Of a stretch of DNA of 64,000 nucleotides, positions 47,081-58,200 are shown in pieces. Source of the stretch: Actinomortierella ambigua (lineage: Eukaryota; Mortierellomycota; Mortierellomycetes; Mortierellales; Mortierellaceae); NCBI GenBank assembly GCA_016098155.1, contig JAAAJB010000019.1, positions 57,486 through 121,485 on the forward strand. The letters run 5' to 3'. A program made the position numbers and the translations under genes. Under the pieces are notes generated by a model. That model worked only from the letters and a program-made list of their open reading frames with translations. It ran no database searches and was not told where the DNA came from. Position 1 is the stretch's first letter; each line of letters begins with the position of its first letter.

Positions 47081-49191
47081 CTAGTCGGATTCAATCTTGG
47101 GTTTCTTGCGCATATGCGTTGGAACCCCTGGTCCACCGCCTCCTCCACCGCCGCCAGGGAGCATGCCAAGCCCCACATTGCCTTGATTCATCAACTTGGA
47201 GATATCACGGTTAAACTCATCATTGCTACTTGCCAAGCCTGACCTTGGACTTGGGTACGCTTCGGTTGGAGCATCCAGGTCGCGATGTTTCGACTTGTTA
47301 AACTTGGCTCGTCCTCCTCCGCCGCCGCCGACCCGCCCGCCGCCACCACCACCGCCTGCATTTCCCCCGTCTCCTCCACTACCGCTGCCGTGACCTCCTT
47401 GATTCGGATTCGGTGGAGGTCCATGGTTATTAAACTGACGGCTCCCATGCATGCCTGGAGGATTGTGGAAATTACGATGTGGTCGGGGATGCTGTGATAG
47501 GTGACCTCCTTGTGGCAGTGGCGGTCCTTGGTGTGGCTGTTGCTGTTGTTGCTGTTGCTGTTGTTGTTGTGGATGGTGATGCTGAGGGTGCAGCAGGTTA
47601 TCATGCTGCCCGTGAGGATGCGGTCCGTCTGGGCCTGGAGGGTGATCAGGCCCTTGGTTGTGGAATCCAAAACCATTCTTGGAGTTGTTGGTACTGCTAT
47701 TGTTGCTGTTGCTATTGTTGCCTTGGAAGCCTTGGCCGCCCATCTTGTGCATACCTCCACCACCCATCATATTACCACCTTGGGGCGGCATGTTGTTGGG
47801 GTTGTTTCCTTGGAATTGTCGCGGTGGACCCTGTCTGAACGAAGGGTTGAAGCTGCCCTGTTGGCCACCTCGCTGAGGTCCCATTTGACCTACAGGAACT
47901 GGTTGGATGCCTCGATTAGCAAAGTCCATCCTGAGTTGGTTTGTCAATGGCGACTATATTGATATTAGGATAAAAGACCAGTGTTAGGACGGTATCGCGC
48001 TTACTTCTAGGGCCATACAAAACGCCATCCGTTGATGACCGATGCCGACAATCTTACCAAGACACCGGGTGGATGGCTGGGGTCCTGGACCCATTCAAAC
48101 TCGCTATAGTTTGGAGTTTCCTTGAAAAGTAGGATGTCTTCGCCAAACTTTTTGTATTTGCCGTGTCGCGTTGTTGTCACCTGCATTTTGCCCTTGAACA
48201 GCTTGGTATCACTGGAAGACATCAGAAACGATCATCAAGAGACGGGGGAAGGAGGGAAAAGAAAGAAACACGAATCAGTGATCAAACAATCTTTGCTGCT
48301 GGCATGGGTGACAATCTTTCTACAGCTTAATACGGTTAAGGGACCTACGCAGAATGGACTCGGAGCAGATCACCGGCCTTTAGTAACCGAGAATCCTCAC
48401 CCCAGATGACAAGTTCGAGGCATCCGGTGCTATCGGCGGCAATGAATGTGGTGAGGAGCTGGTTATCCTGTGCTATCCGTCGATCGCCGACTATTGAACA
48501 CAAATGAAAAAAAAATCCAGAGATACAAAGTCAGTTTATCCCCGGTTGCTTTAAACAACATACCCAACCAGAAGAACGGGCCGAGTGATAGAGAACGTGG
48601 TATGGTAATGCAAGAGCATGCAAGGGGAGGTGGGGCAAGTCTAAAGAAAAGATAAAAAAAAAAAAAGAGGGGAACAGAGAGAGGAGGGGGTGTAGCGAAG
48701 GGAAGACGGAAGCCCATTCTTGTTTTTTTTTTCCCGCGTGTGGTTGTGCAAAACGCGAAAGGAGGATATGTGCGGCGCACGGCATTTGTTGTAGTATCCA
48801 TACCATAGTGTAAAATAATGAGTTCAAGATGGACATTCTTCATGTTTGGTCGTAGTTCGCCCAGTGGGGTTGACTGGAAGCCATTGCTGCTCATGGCAGG
48901 AGGAGGTGCGCGGTTATTACTCTGGTTTGCGTTGGGATTGCTGTTGGCAACAATGTTATGACCCATGCTGTTACCATTGTTTCCGCCATGGCTCATCATG
49001 CCACCGGGACCAGCGGCATTGTGACCTGGAGGGCCCATCATGTGGCCCATGCCGCTGCCAGGAGCAGGCCCTAAACCTCCACCACCAGCACCACCACCAG
49101 CAGCAGTTGCAGCTCCACTATGAGCCGATACCCCATGCCCGCCATGCATGCCTGGATGGGCACCTCGACCCATGTGGTTGGATCGGTGCAT
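47081..49191 (-). CDS. SOSS-B / hSSB-like OB-fold single-stranded DNA-binding protein (4 exons)
   Basis: Exons in transcript order: 49191-48804, 48490-48349, 48211-48058, 47953-47081, giving 518 residues. The OB fold spans residues about 110-225. It starts LRPNMKNVHLELIILHYVG and continues TTFIAADSTGCLELVIWGED, then LLKAGDLLRV, LFKGKMQVTTTRHGKYKKFG and LLFKETPNYSEF. The order and spacing match human NABP1/NABP2 (SOSS complex subunit B), including the 'pGDiirl...fKG.l.l..gr.g.l.kiGe......e.pn.se' pattern. Such proteins bind ssDNA in double-strand-break signalling. It differs from the roughly 210-residue animal proteins by a 110-residue Gly/His/Met-rich N-terminus and a 290-residue Gly/Pro/Gln/His-rich C-terminus that ends in a basic KKPKIESD, a possible nuclear signal. 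An acceptor-like CAG directly precedes the ATG, so an untranslated 5' exon is likely. Confidence 0.8.
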
Positions 49192-50291
49192 CTGTTTTTA
49201 CGTGTTAGAGATGAAGCACGGAGGGGGAAAGAGAGTTGGAGGCAAGTTGAAGATAGACGAGAGAAGAGAAAGTGGAGGGTAGGGAGAGGAGGAATAAGAG
49301 GAACGAAGAATGGAAATAAAGGCTGTGCCTAAAAAAGGGAGCTGAACGGGGCTTGATCGCGTATCTTGCTGGCTAGTGGGGGGGGGACAAGGGGAAATGT
49401 CTTGTGAAGGCAGTTCTAAGGTGGGAAATAATGGCACTTTTTTTTTTGGTTCAAGGCCAGCAAAAAAAAAAAAAGAGAGAAAGAGAGAAAGAAGAAGGGG
49501 AAAAAAGTTTTGGCCTTGGAACAAACGGGGTGCCTCTCCCATATTTATATAAATCGGTATTAGTGACTGCTTTGTGCTGACTGACACGAAAAAATGAATC
49601 CCCGCACCTCAGTATTTTCTGGGGAAGAGAACCTCGGCAGCGTCCGTGTGAGTGTGTGAGGCCTCGAGAAATGAACCGTGGCAAAAAAAAAAAAAAAATA
49701 CCATGCTTCCCTTTGTCCCTTGGACACCCACCCACATCACTACCATACACCAGAAACGTGTACAATGAGGGGCGGCCTTGTCAGGTCGAACAGGCCTCAT
49801 CCTCACGCCTGAACCTTGTTTGTCACACATTCAGCGCTGAACACCCCTTTTTTTGATGTCTGACAAAAGACAAACAACGAGGGTCATCACATCATGACCT
49901 GGCTTTTTTACTTTGCAAAAAAGAGGGGCAGTTGGGGGGGAGAAGGAGGAGATGTGTACGCATGTGTGGGTATGATCACGCTGGATGACCTTCTTCCACT
50001 CCCTTCGTCGTTGGATGCTCAACCCCATCGGAGGAAGGAGGAACCACTTATCCTCGCCCTCTTCCACAACCAAACCTTTCCTCCTTCATTTCTTTCCCTT
50101 CCTTCAGTCTCTGCATGTTCTCTTTCTTTTCTCGCCCTCACCCCCTTCCTGGTCGTTCCCCTCCACTCTCCATCTCGAAAGCTCGCCTCCTCCATCCAGA
50201 AAGGTCGTTCTAACTAGAGCGCCATCCGCCAAGCATCCCTGTCTTGCCACTTCTCCCAACACATACCCCACCGACAAAGAAAAAGACTTGG
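49192..50291. other. Divergent promoter region between the OB-fold gene and the TMEM184-like gene
   Basis: This 1100-base stretch has no recognised gene. A runs lie at 49459-49473 and 49682-49698, and a pyrimidine-rich stretch at about 50070-50200 precedes the plus-strand start, as is common in fungal promoters. It must drive both flanking genes. Confidence 0.55.
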
Positions 50292-50555
50292 ATGGATGGC
50301 CACCACCCCAATATCACATACAACATCCATGGGTGCCCTGTCGAGCACAAGCCCGAGGACCCTACTCGGTTGTTCTCGTCCAAGGGCATCACTCTTGACA
50401 TCCCTCGAATAGGATGGATTATCTCTGGTTGTTTCACCTTGATGGCCATCGCCACCTCGTTCATCTTGATATATCGACATTGCCAGTATTACACGAATGT
50501 ATGTCTCTTCACCTTGCCTGTGCCCTCTCATTGCTGCATTTCATACAATACTCTT

Positions 50556-50586
<31 letters not shown>

Positions 50587-53500
50587 GTCTGTCTGTCACT
50601 GCCTCTGTCTCTGCCTCCCCCTCCTCTGGCATGCACAAGACTAACAAAGCGAAATCTGCTGTGCTTTAAATCAATATCAGCCTAACCAGCAGCGATATAT
50701 TGTCCGTATCCTGCTTATGGTCCCAATCTATGCCACAACGTCCTGGTTCTCCTATGTCTACGTCCGGGAATCTGTCTATTACGAGTCGATCCGTACTTTG
50801 TATGAGGCCTTTGTCGTAGCCTCCTTCTTCATATTGATGCTCCAGTACCTGGGCTCGACTTTGGCGGACCAAAAGCGAGTCCTCAAGACCCACCAAAGAA
50901 CAAAACGGTGGCTCTTCCCGCTCTGTTGCATGAAATACAACCCTTCTAGGTTACATTTCTTGCAGTTCATGAAATGGGGAATCTTGCAATACGTCCCACT
51001 CAAAGTCTTTACAACATTCTTAGCCATTGTCCTCGAAGCTCAAGGGACCTACTGCGAAGAGAGCTGGAGCCCCAAATTTGGCCATGTCTGGGTTCTCATC
51101 ATCGACTTTACATCCGTATCAGTCTCCACTTATTTTTTGGTAAGAACCCCGCAAATTTCAATCAGAACCACCTTGTCTGATTTCTAGCCGACAGTATAGC
51201 TGTGTGTTGAACGGCATACTTATTTCTCTCCCAAATGATAGATCATGTTCTACGTCACGATCCACAAAGACTTGAAAAAGTACCAACCATTGTTAAAATT
51301 CCTTGCCATCAAGCTGGTATGTGCTCTCTGTTGGGTGTATGAAGAGTGGAATCTCAATTCATTGTCGACTTTTTGCTTACTTCTCTTCTCCTTTTGGGCA
51401 AACCCCTCTGGTGCCGTGTGATAGGTCATTTTCTTCTCCTTTTGGCAGATGGTTACTATTGAGGGTCTTGTCTACTTTAGTAAGGAACATCCTGCCTCTC
51501 TCTACGCATCGCGAGCTGCCAAGCCTATCCCCATTTTACCGCCAGCTCACACATCCCTTCGTCACCCGCCAACATCATAGATGTGATCAAGGAATCTCAA
51601 TACTGGACCACCTCCAACATCGCCACGGGTTTAAACGCGTTCATCATCGACATTGAGATGTTTGGCTTTGCTCTGCTGCACCTCAAGGCATTCAGCTACA
51701 AGCCATACGTGCCTCGCAAACCCATCCCACCCAAGGACAAGTCCCCGCTCGGGAACGGTAACGACCAGGATCCATCATCAATATCCCTGTCGCGATTGGG
51801 CTCGATGGAAAACATTGACCTGGAAAAAAACGACCCCCGATCGACAGCGACAACGGCTGATCCTGGAACTCGGCGTGAACGACGCCAAGAAGCATCCATG
51901 TCCTCGCAGCGTCAGGATCCACCTTATCAAAAGTATCCTGACCTTTCATCACCCAAAACTGCCACAGTGGCATCCACGGCCAACACCGGTAAACCAGCTG
52001 GCTACAAGTCAAGGAGAGCAACTTCCCGGAGCAGGAGCAGTAACACCAACACCAACACCAACACTAAAAACAGCACTAAAAAGGATGAAAGGCGCAAGGA
52101 CAAGATTGTGAAGAAGTCAAAGGCACCCGAGAGAGTGCCCACTAAGGCTGAGAGGGATGCCTTGATGGACTATGAGAAGACAACACCTGTCTACAAGGGA
52201 CTGGTTGATGCCTTCAATCCTCTGGATACGATTCGCGAAATCTGGTACGGCATACGGTACCTCTATCGATGGTCGCGGGGCCTGCCGGTCGACCGTGATC
52301 ATCAGCGACTCATGGACCTTGAGACAGCTTTTGGTCGACTGCGTCCCGAGCCAAAGGTTGGCAAGAAGGAGAACAAGGACAAGAAAGGAAAGAAGGACAA
52401 AAAGAAGAGTAGCAAATCAAAGAAGAAGCTTAGCGAGGACGGGAGCGACGATGACGATGAGGATGGCGACGATGACGATGAGCAGAGGGATGAAAAGAAA
52501 AAGAATGGGGACAGGAGCAAGAACAAGAACAAGAAGGATATGGAGGATAGCGATGATGATGACGGCAGTGACGACGGTGAGAAGAAAAAGAGGAGGAAGA
52601 AGAAGAAAGGAGATGACACTGATGATGATGGCGATGATTCAGACTCTGAAGCAAAGAGTATCGAGGACGCCTACACGATTGACGACGGTGACTCTAGCAG
52701 CGAGAGTGACCCAGACAATATCCGGAGCAATCCAAACACCCCTGGCTACGCGACCAGCAAGGCAAAGCGACAGCACGATCTCGAAGAGTCACCAGGTCGC
52801 AGCGGCAGCGGGCAGGGTGGCGGCATGACCAACAAGGAGCGCATGGAGGAAAAGGCCAAGCTAGTCGTCGTGACCACCAAAGGCATCGAATACCTCCCCA
52901 AGGAGGCTGCCTCAAGGACAGAGCTTGCCCATGTGCCCAGCATCAAACTCAAACCCGTCAGGAAAAAGGAGCTCCTCTCGGGTTTGTACGCCGCTCACCC
53001 GCACCTTCGAACATCATCAGGCGCGCAGCAGGAGCTCAACAGACGGCGCGACACCAGAGACGAAGGGCGGCCGTCTTCGTCCTTATCTGGGACCCGTACT
53101 CCAGAAATTCCCATGCCTCACCCTCTACGGGAGCTGCACCCAAGATCATCGCTCGATCGCGACAACGGGCTCGGCAGAGGTGGTAGCGACACCCTTGGAT
53201 ATGACCCTTACGCTGCGTTTGGCACACCTCCCTTCCAAAAGTCTCGCTCCAACAACCGGCATCGCACTCAATTTGCTCACAAGGACATCCGCTTAAGCCC
53301 CTCGTCACTACTACCAGATACCTCCGACATGGCCGATGAAGTCAATGAAGCCGACGATGTCGACACAAACAGTTCATCGAGCATGTTTTACCACAGTCGC
53401 GAGGCGAGCCACTCAGACCCCGAGCTGCACACGCTCACTCATGCAGCCTCCACCATCAACTATACTCGACATCACGATCAGTATGTCGAACAACTCGAGC

Positions 53501-55167
53501 GGCTGGAAAAGGAGCGCCAGTTGTATCACTTCCACCAGCAGCAAGAGCTGTGGCGACAGCATATCGAGCAGCTCGAACAGGAGCAGTTGCAGGAGCAAGA
53601 GGAAGCCGCTGCCGCTGCCGCTACTTTAGCTCTAGACGGCAGCAATGGTGCGGAGGTGACTACGGAGCACGCATCGGTGGCAGCAGCTACGGACCACAGT
53701 AGGATACCCAGACAAGCAGTGGCATCACCGACGGATCCTGCAGCTCCTAGTAGCGCATCCTCCATCTCGCCCATGCCTGACCGTCCGCCGCCATTGCCTG
53801 ACAAGGATGGCAACAGCGATGGCCACAACAACAACAACCATCCATCAGCTAGTAGCCACCCTGACACAGATCCAAGGAACGCAGCCCAGCAGCAGCAACC
53901 GTCGCCTCAGCGACGTGCACCACCTCGACGGCACAGTGTGGATAGCATCGAGTCGGGCGGATCCATTCGCGGTGGCAGACATGATGCCCGCAGGCGCTAT
54001 CAGTCCCCAGATGAGTACCGCCGTGCACCACCAGGCGGAGAGGCCGCCAGCTTTACCGCCCGCAAACGGTTCTATCAACATCTGGCATCGGGACAACAGG
54101 ACCAAGGATATCTCTACAGATCGTCCCAGCGACCAGGCGATGGGGTTCGAGAGCACGGAAACGATGATCGGTCTCGTTCACCTCCTTCTGGAAACTACGA
54201 TCCACGATACGATCGATCGCAACGTGACGGTGACGGTCTTGGTGGCCTACCCATGACAAGAATGCCCTATCCTCCCATCCCAGCAGCCGTCCCGCATCTA
54301 TACCACCACGACCACCCTGCTTCTTATGGCAGGCCGCGAGACGACTATTACGATGTCGGCAGCTACGATCTCTCACACGATGCTCGGACGATGACCAATC
54401 GATCTCGTTATGCTTCTCCGCCGCCTCCGCCGCTTCGACTTCCATCCTCCATGCCTAGCCCCTATGGTGGCCGTGGGCGATATGGCCCACCACCTGGCCC
54501 GCCGTCGCCCGAGACCTTGCTCCCTGTCTCACGCTATGCGCCGCCTCATCTCCGAGAGTTTGAGTACCAACAATGGTTGGAGCAACAGCATGGGCATGGG
54601 CGTGGGCGTGGGCGTGGCAGGAGCCCCGGTGATGGTGGCGGTAGTGGTAGTGGATACCGAAGAGATCCGTCTCCAGAGAGGTATCAGCCTCGTCAAGGCG
54701 GTCAAGACCCCCATGCGCCCAGTCTAGATGATATGCCACCAGGCATGTCATACGACCCTCGTCCATATCAACCATTCCCGAACCATCGCGACTACTTGCC
54801 CCAATCGTCCAGACGAGACTACCACTCCCCTCCTCCTCACCAGCAACACCACGACGGCAATATCGGCGACCGCGACGACAAAGGAAAGGCTCCACAGCGG
54901 TTCCTAGAACATGATTTAGACCGTCGGGATCCCCATCGCGAGTTTTCACCTTCAAGAAGGCAGTATGTGCCATACGAGCATGTTGTTGACATGCACCGAT
55001 ACCACCAGGACCCTGCTGTTCATTTCCAGCAGCCCCTGTCACAGCAGCCACCTCCACCGCAGCTCCAACAGCAGTACCCGATCCACTCCCACGACGAATA
55101 TGATGGCCCCTACGAAGAAGCTGTCATCATGACCCGATCCGCCAACAATGCCCATGCCGATCAATAA
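50292..55167 (+). CDS. TMEM184/DUF300 (organic solute transporter Ost-alpha-like) seven-helix protein with long disordered tail (5 exons)
   Basis: Exons: 50292-50498, 50681-51139, 51242-51316, 51425-51479, 51581-55167, giving 1460 residues. Seven membrane helices fall in about the first 300 residues. They include IGWIISGCFTLMAIATSFIL, RYIVRILLMVPIYATTSWFS, YEAFVVASFFILMLQYLG, LIIDFTSVSVSTYFLIMFYV and NAFIIDIEMFGFALLHLKAF. The signatures MVPIYATTSW, YEAFVVASF, LQYLG and KWGILQYVPLK are those of the TMEM184/Ost-alpha family of vacuolar or plasma-membrane proteins of uncertain substrate. The remaining about 1130 residues are one exon. It begins with Lys/Asp-rich repeats (DGSDDDDEDGDDDDEQRDEK), then a coiled-coil Gln/Glu stretch (about 53480-53600), then Pro/Arg/Tyr/His-rich sequence. 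The first ATG in frame is at 50292; upstream in-frame codons have no ATG. A (CT)n run lies in intron 1. Confidence 0.85.
50561..50600 (+). repeat. (CT)n microsatellite in intron 1 of the TMEM184-like gene
   Basis: Consecutive CT dinucleotides with a few TG interruptions lie upstream of the acceptor at 50680. They could act as an extended polypyrimidine tract. Confidence 0.85.
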
Positions 55168-55269
55168 TTACAAATTCAGCATTGAACTAAACAAGTGTAT
55201 TGTACATGTGTAATGGTGTAACGTAGTTGTGAACAAAAAAAAAATGTACATGGGATGCTTCCATTCCTT

Positions 55270-58200
55270 TTACGACCTTCCAGGAATAGCATATGCTCGT
55301 TCTTCCTCCTCCATCTGCTCAATAGCCTCCTCCGTCCACGACGACTTGGCTGGTGTGCGCAATGCTTTGACGCGTCGCTTCTCCATCTTCTGCACCCGCT
55401 TGACATGCGCGGCATCCATCTGTTCATCTTTTGCCGTCATTCCTCCTGCTCTGGACGACGACGACGACGACGACGAGGACGAGGACGAGGACGCGGATGG
55501 CTCGATCACACCCGCACGGTACGCCCTGTGCCACTCTGACGGACTGTTCATCAAAAACGGATACTGGCGCAAGACCGCCTTGGAATCCAGCCGCTGGTAC
55601 TCGGCATCCTCGCTCTCCTTCCACTCGCGCACCACGGGCTCGTGCGCCTCGCTGTCCCACGCCACATACACGTTGGGCGGCAGCGTCCGTTGAGGCACAT
55701 AGTCATGGCCCAACCCCGGACCGGCCACCTCTAGCGTCTGTGTCTGCGTTCCTGTTTCCACTTGTCTCGTACCTCGTCGGCCGCCCTTGGTCATCAAAGG
55801 CTCAAAGACAAGCGCCTCCGACAGGCCCACCACTGCTGGCACTGGTCCGGCAGCCACCGTTGCTGTATCGAGCGGATCATCGCTCAAAGCAGAAGCAGAG
55901 GACATCGACGACGACGAAGGGGAGGCATCATCCAGGGACAGCTGTTCCATATGGGCCACAATGGGGTCGGACGGCTTCATTTCTCGGATGCCCTTGCGGA
56001 ACCGCTGCACTTTGCTCCACGAGACGCCATCGGCCTTCATCTGCTTCTCAATCACCTCGCAAATCTCGGTCGGCACCCATTCTCGGATACGCGATTTCTT
56101 GGCACCGTCCGAGGAGGTGGCCGTAGCATCGGAAGCGTCCGTCGCCGGCAACGCATACCGATCGACATATCCTGCACCAGGAGGTGGCGTCATCGCCCGG
56201 TCCGCCGTGTCCGATAAGCCCAAAGCGCGGCCCTTCTCGGCCGACTTTTCTAGCCTCTTGGACGACGGCCTGTTCACCGACGTGCTTCTGTTGTTGTTGT
56301 TGCTGTGATGATTGATCCCTTCCTCGCCATACCGGTCGATCCGCACGCCGTACTGATCAAACTCGTGCGAGGACGACCCAGCACGTCTGGACAGCTGCGA
56401 ATGATGTTCCTGCTGGCGCTGTTGCTGCTTTTGCTGGTGCCACCACATGGCCTCCAAATAATTCGGGTGGAAGCTGCGCTCGCACAGGCGCACCAAGTGG
56501 GAATACGTAATCGCATTCCTGGGCACACCCTGCGCGACCATAAACTCCCAGACCTTCCACCCGGCCTCAAAGTCGCGCACATGACCGAACCCTTGGATCA
56601 GATTCGTCAATAGCGCCGTGTTGGGGACCATCCCCTTACGTCCAATCATCTCCGAGTAGATCCCTTCCACCTCGTGGATAAACCCATGTCGGATCAAGAC
56701 ATGCATCAGACTTCCCAACACGACCTCGTTCGGCACCAGTCCTTGATTCAACAGCTGGACATACAGTTGCCCAGCGAGACCGATCCCCGTCGCTCGATCG
56801 CATTCCGCCGAGACCGTAAACCCAGGATGGTGGTGTGGCCCTGGGATAAAATGCCGCCGGATCATCATGCGCGCCCGCGCACAACTCGGGTCCTGTCCCA
56901 CCATCTCGATCAACGTCGAGTATGTCACAAGATCTGGACGCACTTGCCGCTGCATCATCTCGTCGTACAAATCCCACGCCACGTCCATGGGTGCCGCGTC
57001 ATTTGCACTGTTGCTGCTGCTGCTGCTGTTGTTGCTGTTGCTGCTGCCACTGTTTTTGTTTTTGTTTTTGTTCTTGCTGCTGTTTTTGTTGTTGTTGTTG
57101 CTTTGGGTGCTGGCCGTAGAGGAAGAGGAGGGCGAGGTTGGAGAAGCAGTGGTTTTACCAGCTGTTGCCATTGCGACCGCCGCGGCATGCTGCATGACCG
57201 TCGTATAGGCGACGACATCGGGCTTCAGTGGATACTTTGTATTCATTTCCTTGAGGACCTCAAGCGAGTTTTGGAGCGCACTTCCCGACCACTTGTAAAA
57301 CTTGAGCAACGTGTTGTACGTGTACCGGTTCGGGCTCAGCCCCCGCTTCTGCATCGCCTTGTACGCCGCCGTGAATTGTACCACATCCACCGCCTGTGCA
57401 AATCCATCCAGTACCTTGTTGAACCCGGCAACCTCGGCTGAGGGTGATTCCCGGATGGCCTCTGCAGCAACAGCAGCCTCATCTACATCACCGCCACGTT
57501 CTTTGAAGGACGTCGTCTTTTTTGTTGTTGAGGCAGTGGTGGAAGACGATGAACCGTGGCGATTGCGACGGCGAGCAGTAGAAGAGTGGTGGTCGTCCGT
57601 CGCTCCAAGCCGCTCCAGCAGTGACAGATAAGCGGCCTGAGATCCCTTCGTATGCTGCAACAGCTTGATCAGACTGTTTCTCGTTGTATCGTCCAACTCG
57701 AGCTGCGAAGCCACCAGACGGTCATGGACCTTTAACGCCTTGAAAAACTCCCTGCTTCGGATGAGGTTCGCCAACAGCGACGAAAAGATGGGCAGGTTCG
57801 GTTCCAGACCGGTGCGGTGCATCTCCTGCAACATCGCCAACATGCCCGCGCCGTCCTGTTGCTTGCCATACCCATCAATCATCACGCCGTACGTCACCAC
57901 GGACGGCGCAACGCCCATCCTCTCCATCCCACGCAACACCTCTTGCGCATGGTCCATCCGGCCCTGCCGCGCCAGCGCCGTGATGTACATTGTATACAGC
58001 CGCGTGTCCGCCGCGCCGCCATGCTCGACCAGATGATGGAACGCTTGATAGACCTGTTCATACCGCTCGGCCTTGAGTCCGAGCACCATGAACGCCCCAT
58101 ATTCGCCCTTGGTCGGCAAAATCCCCGATTTGCGGAAAATCGCCAACTTGGTCCGGAACGGCATCGTCCGTACCTCCCAGGCCTCCTTGGTCATCTTTCC

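Noticed and set aside
50244..50291. Longer N-terminus for the TMEM184-like protein
   Set aside because: The in-frame extension has no ATG; the first ATG is at 50292.
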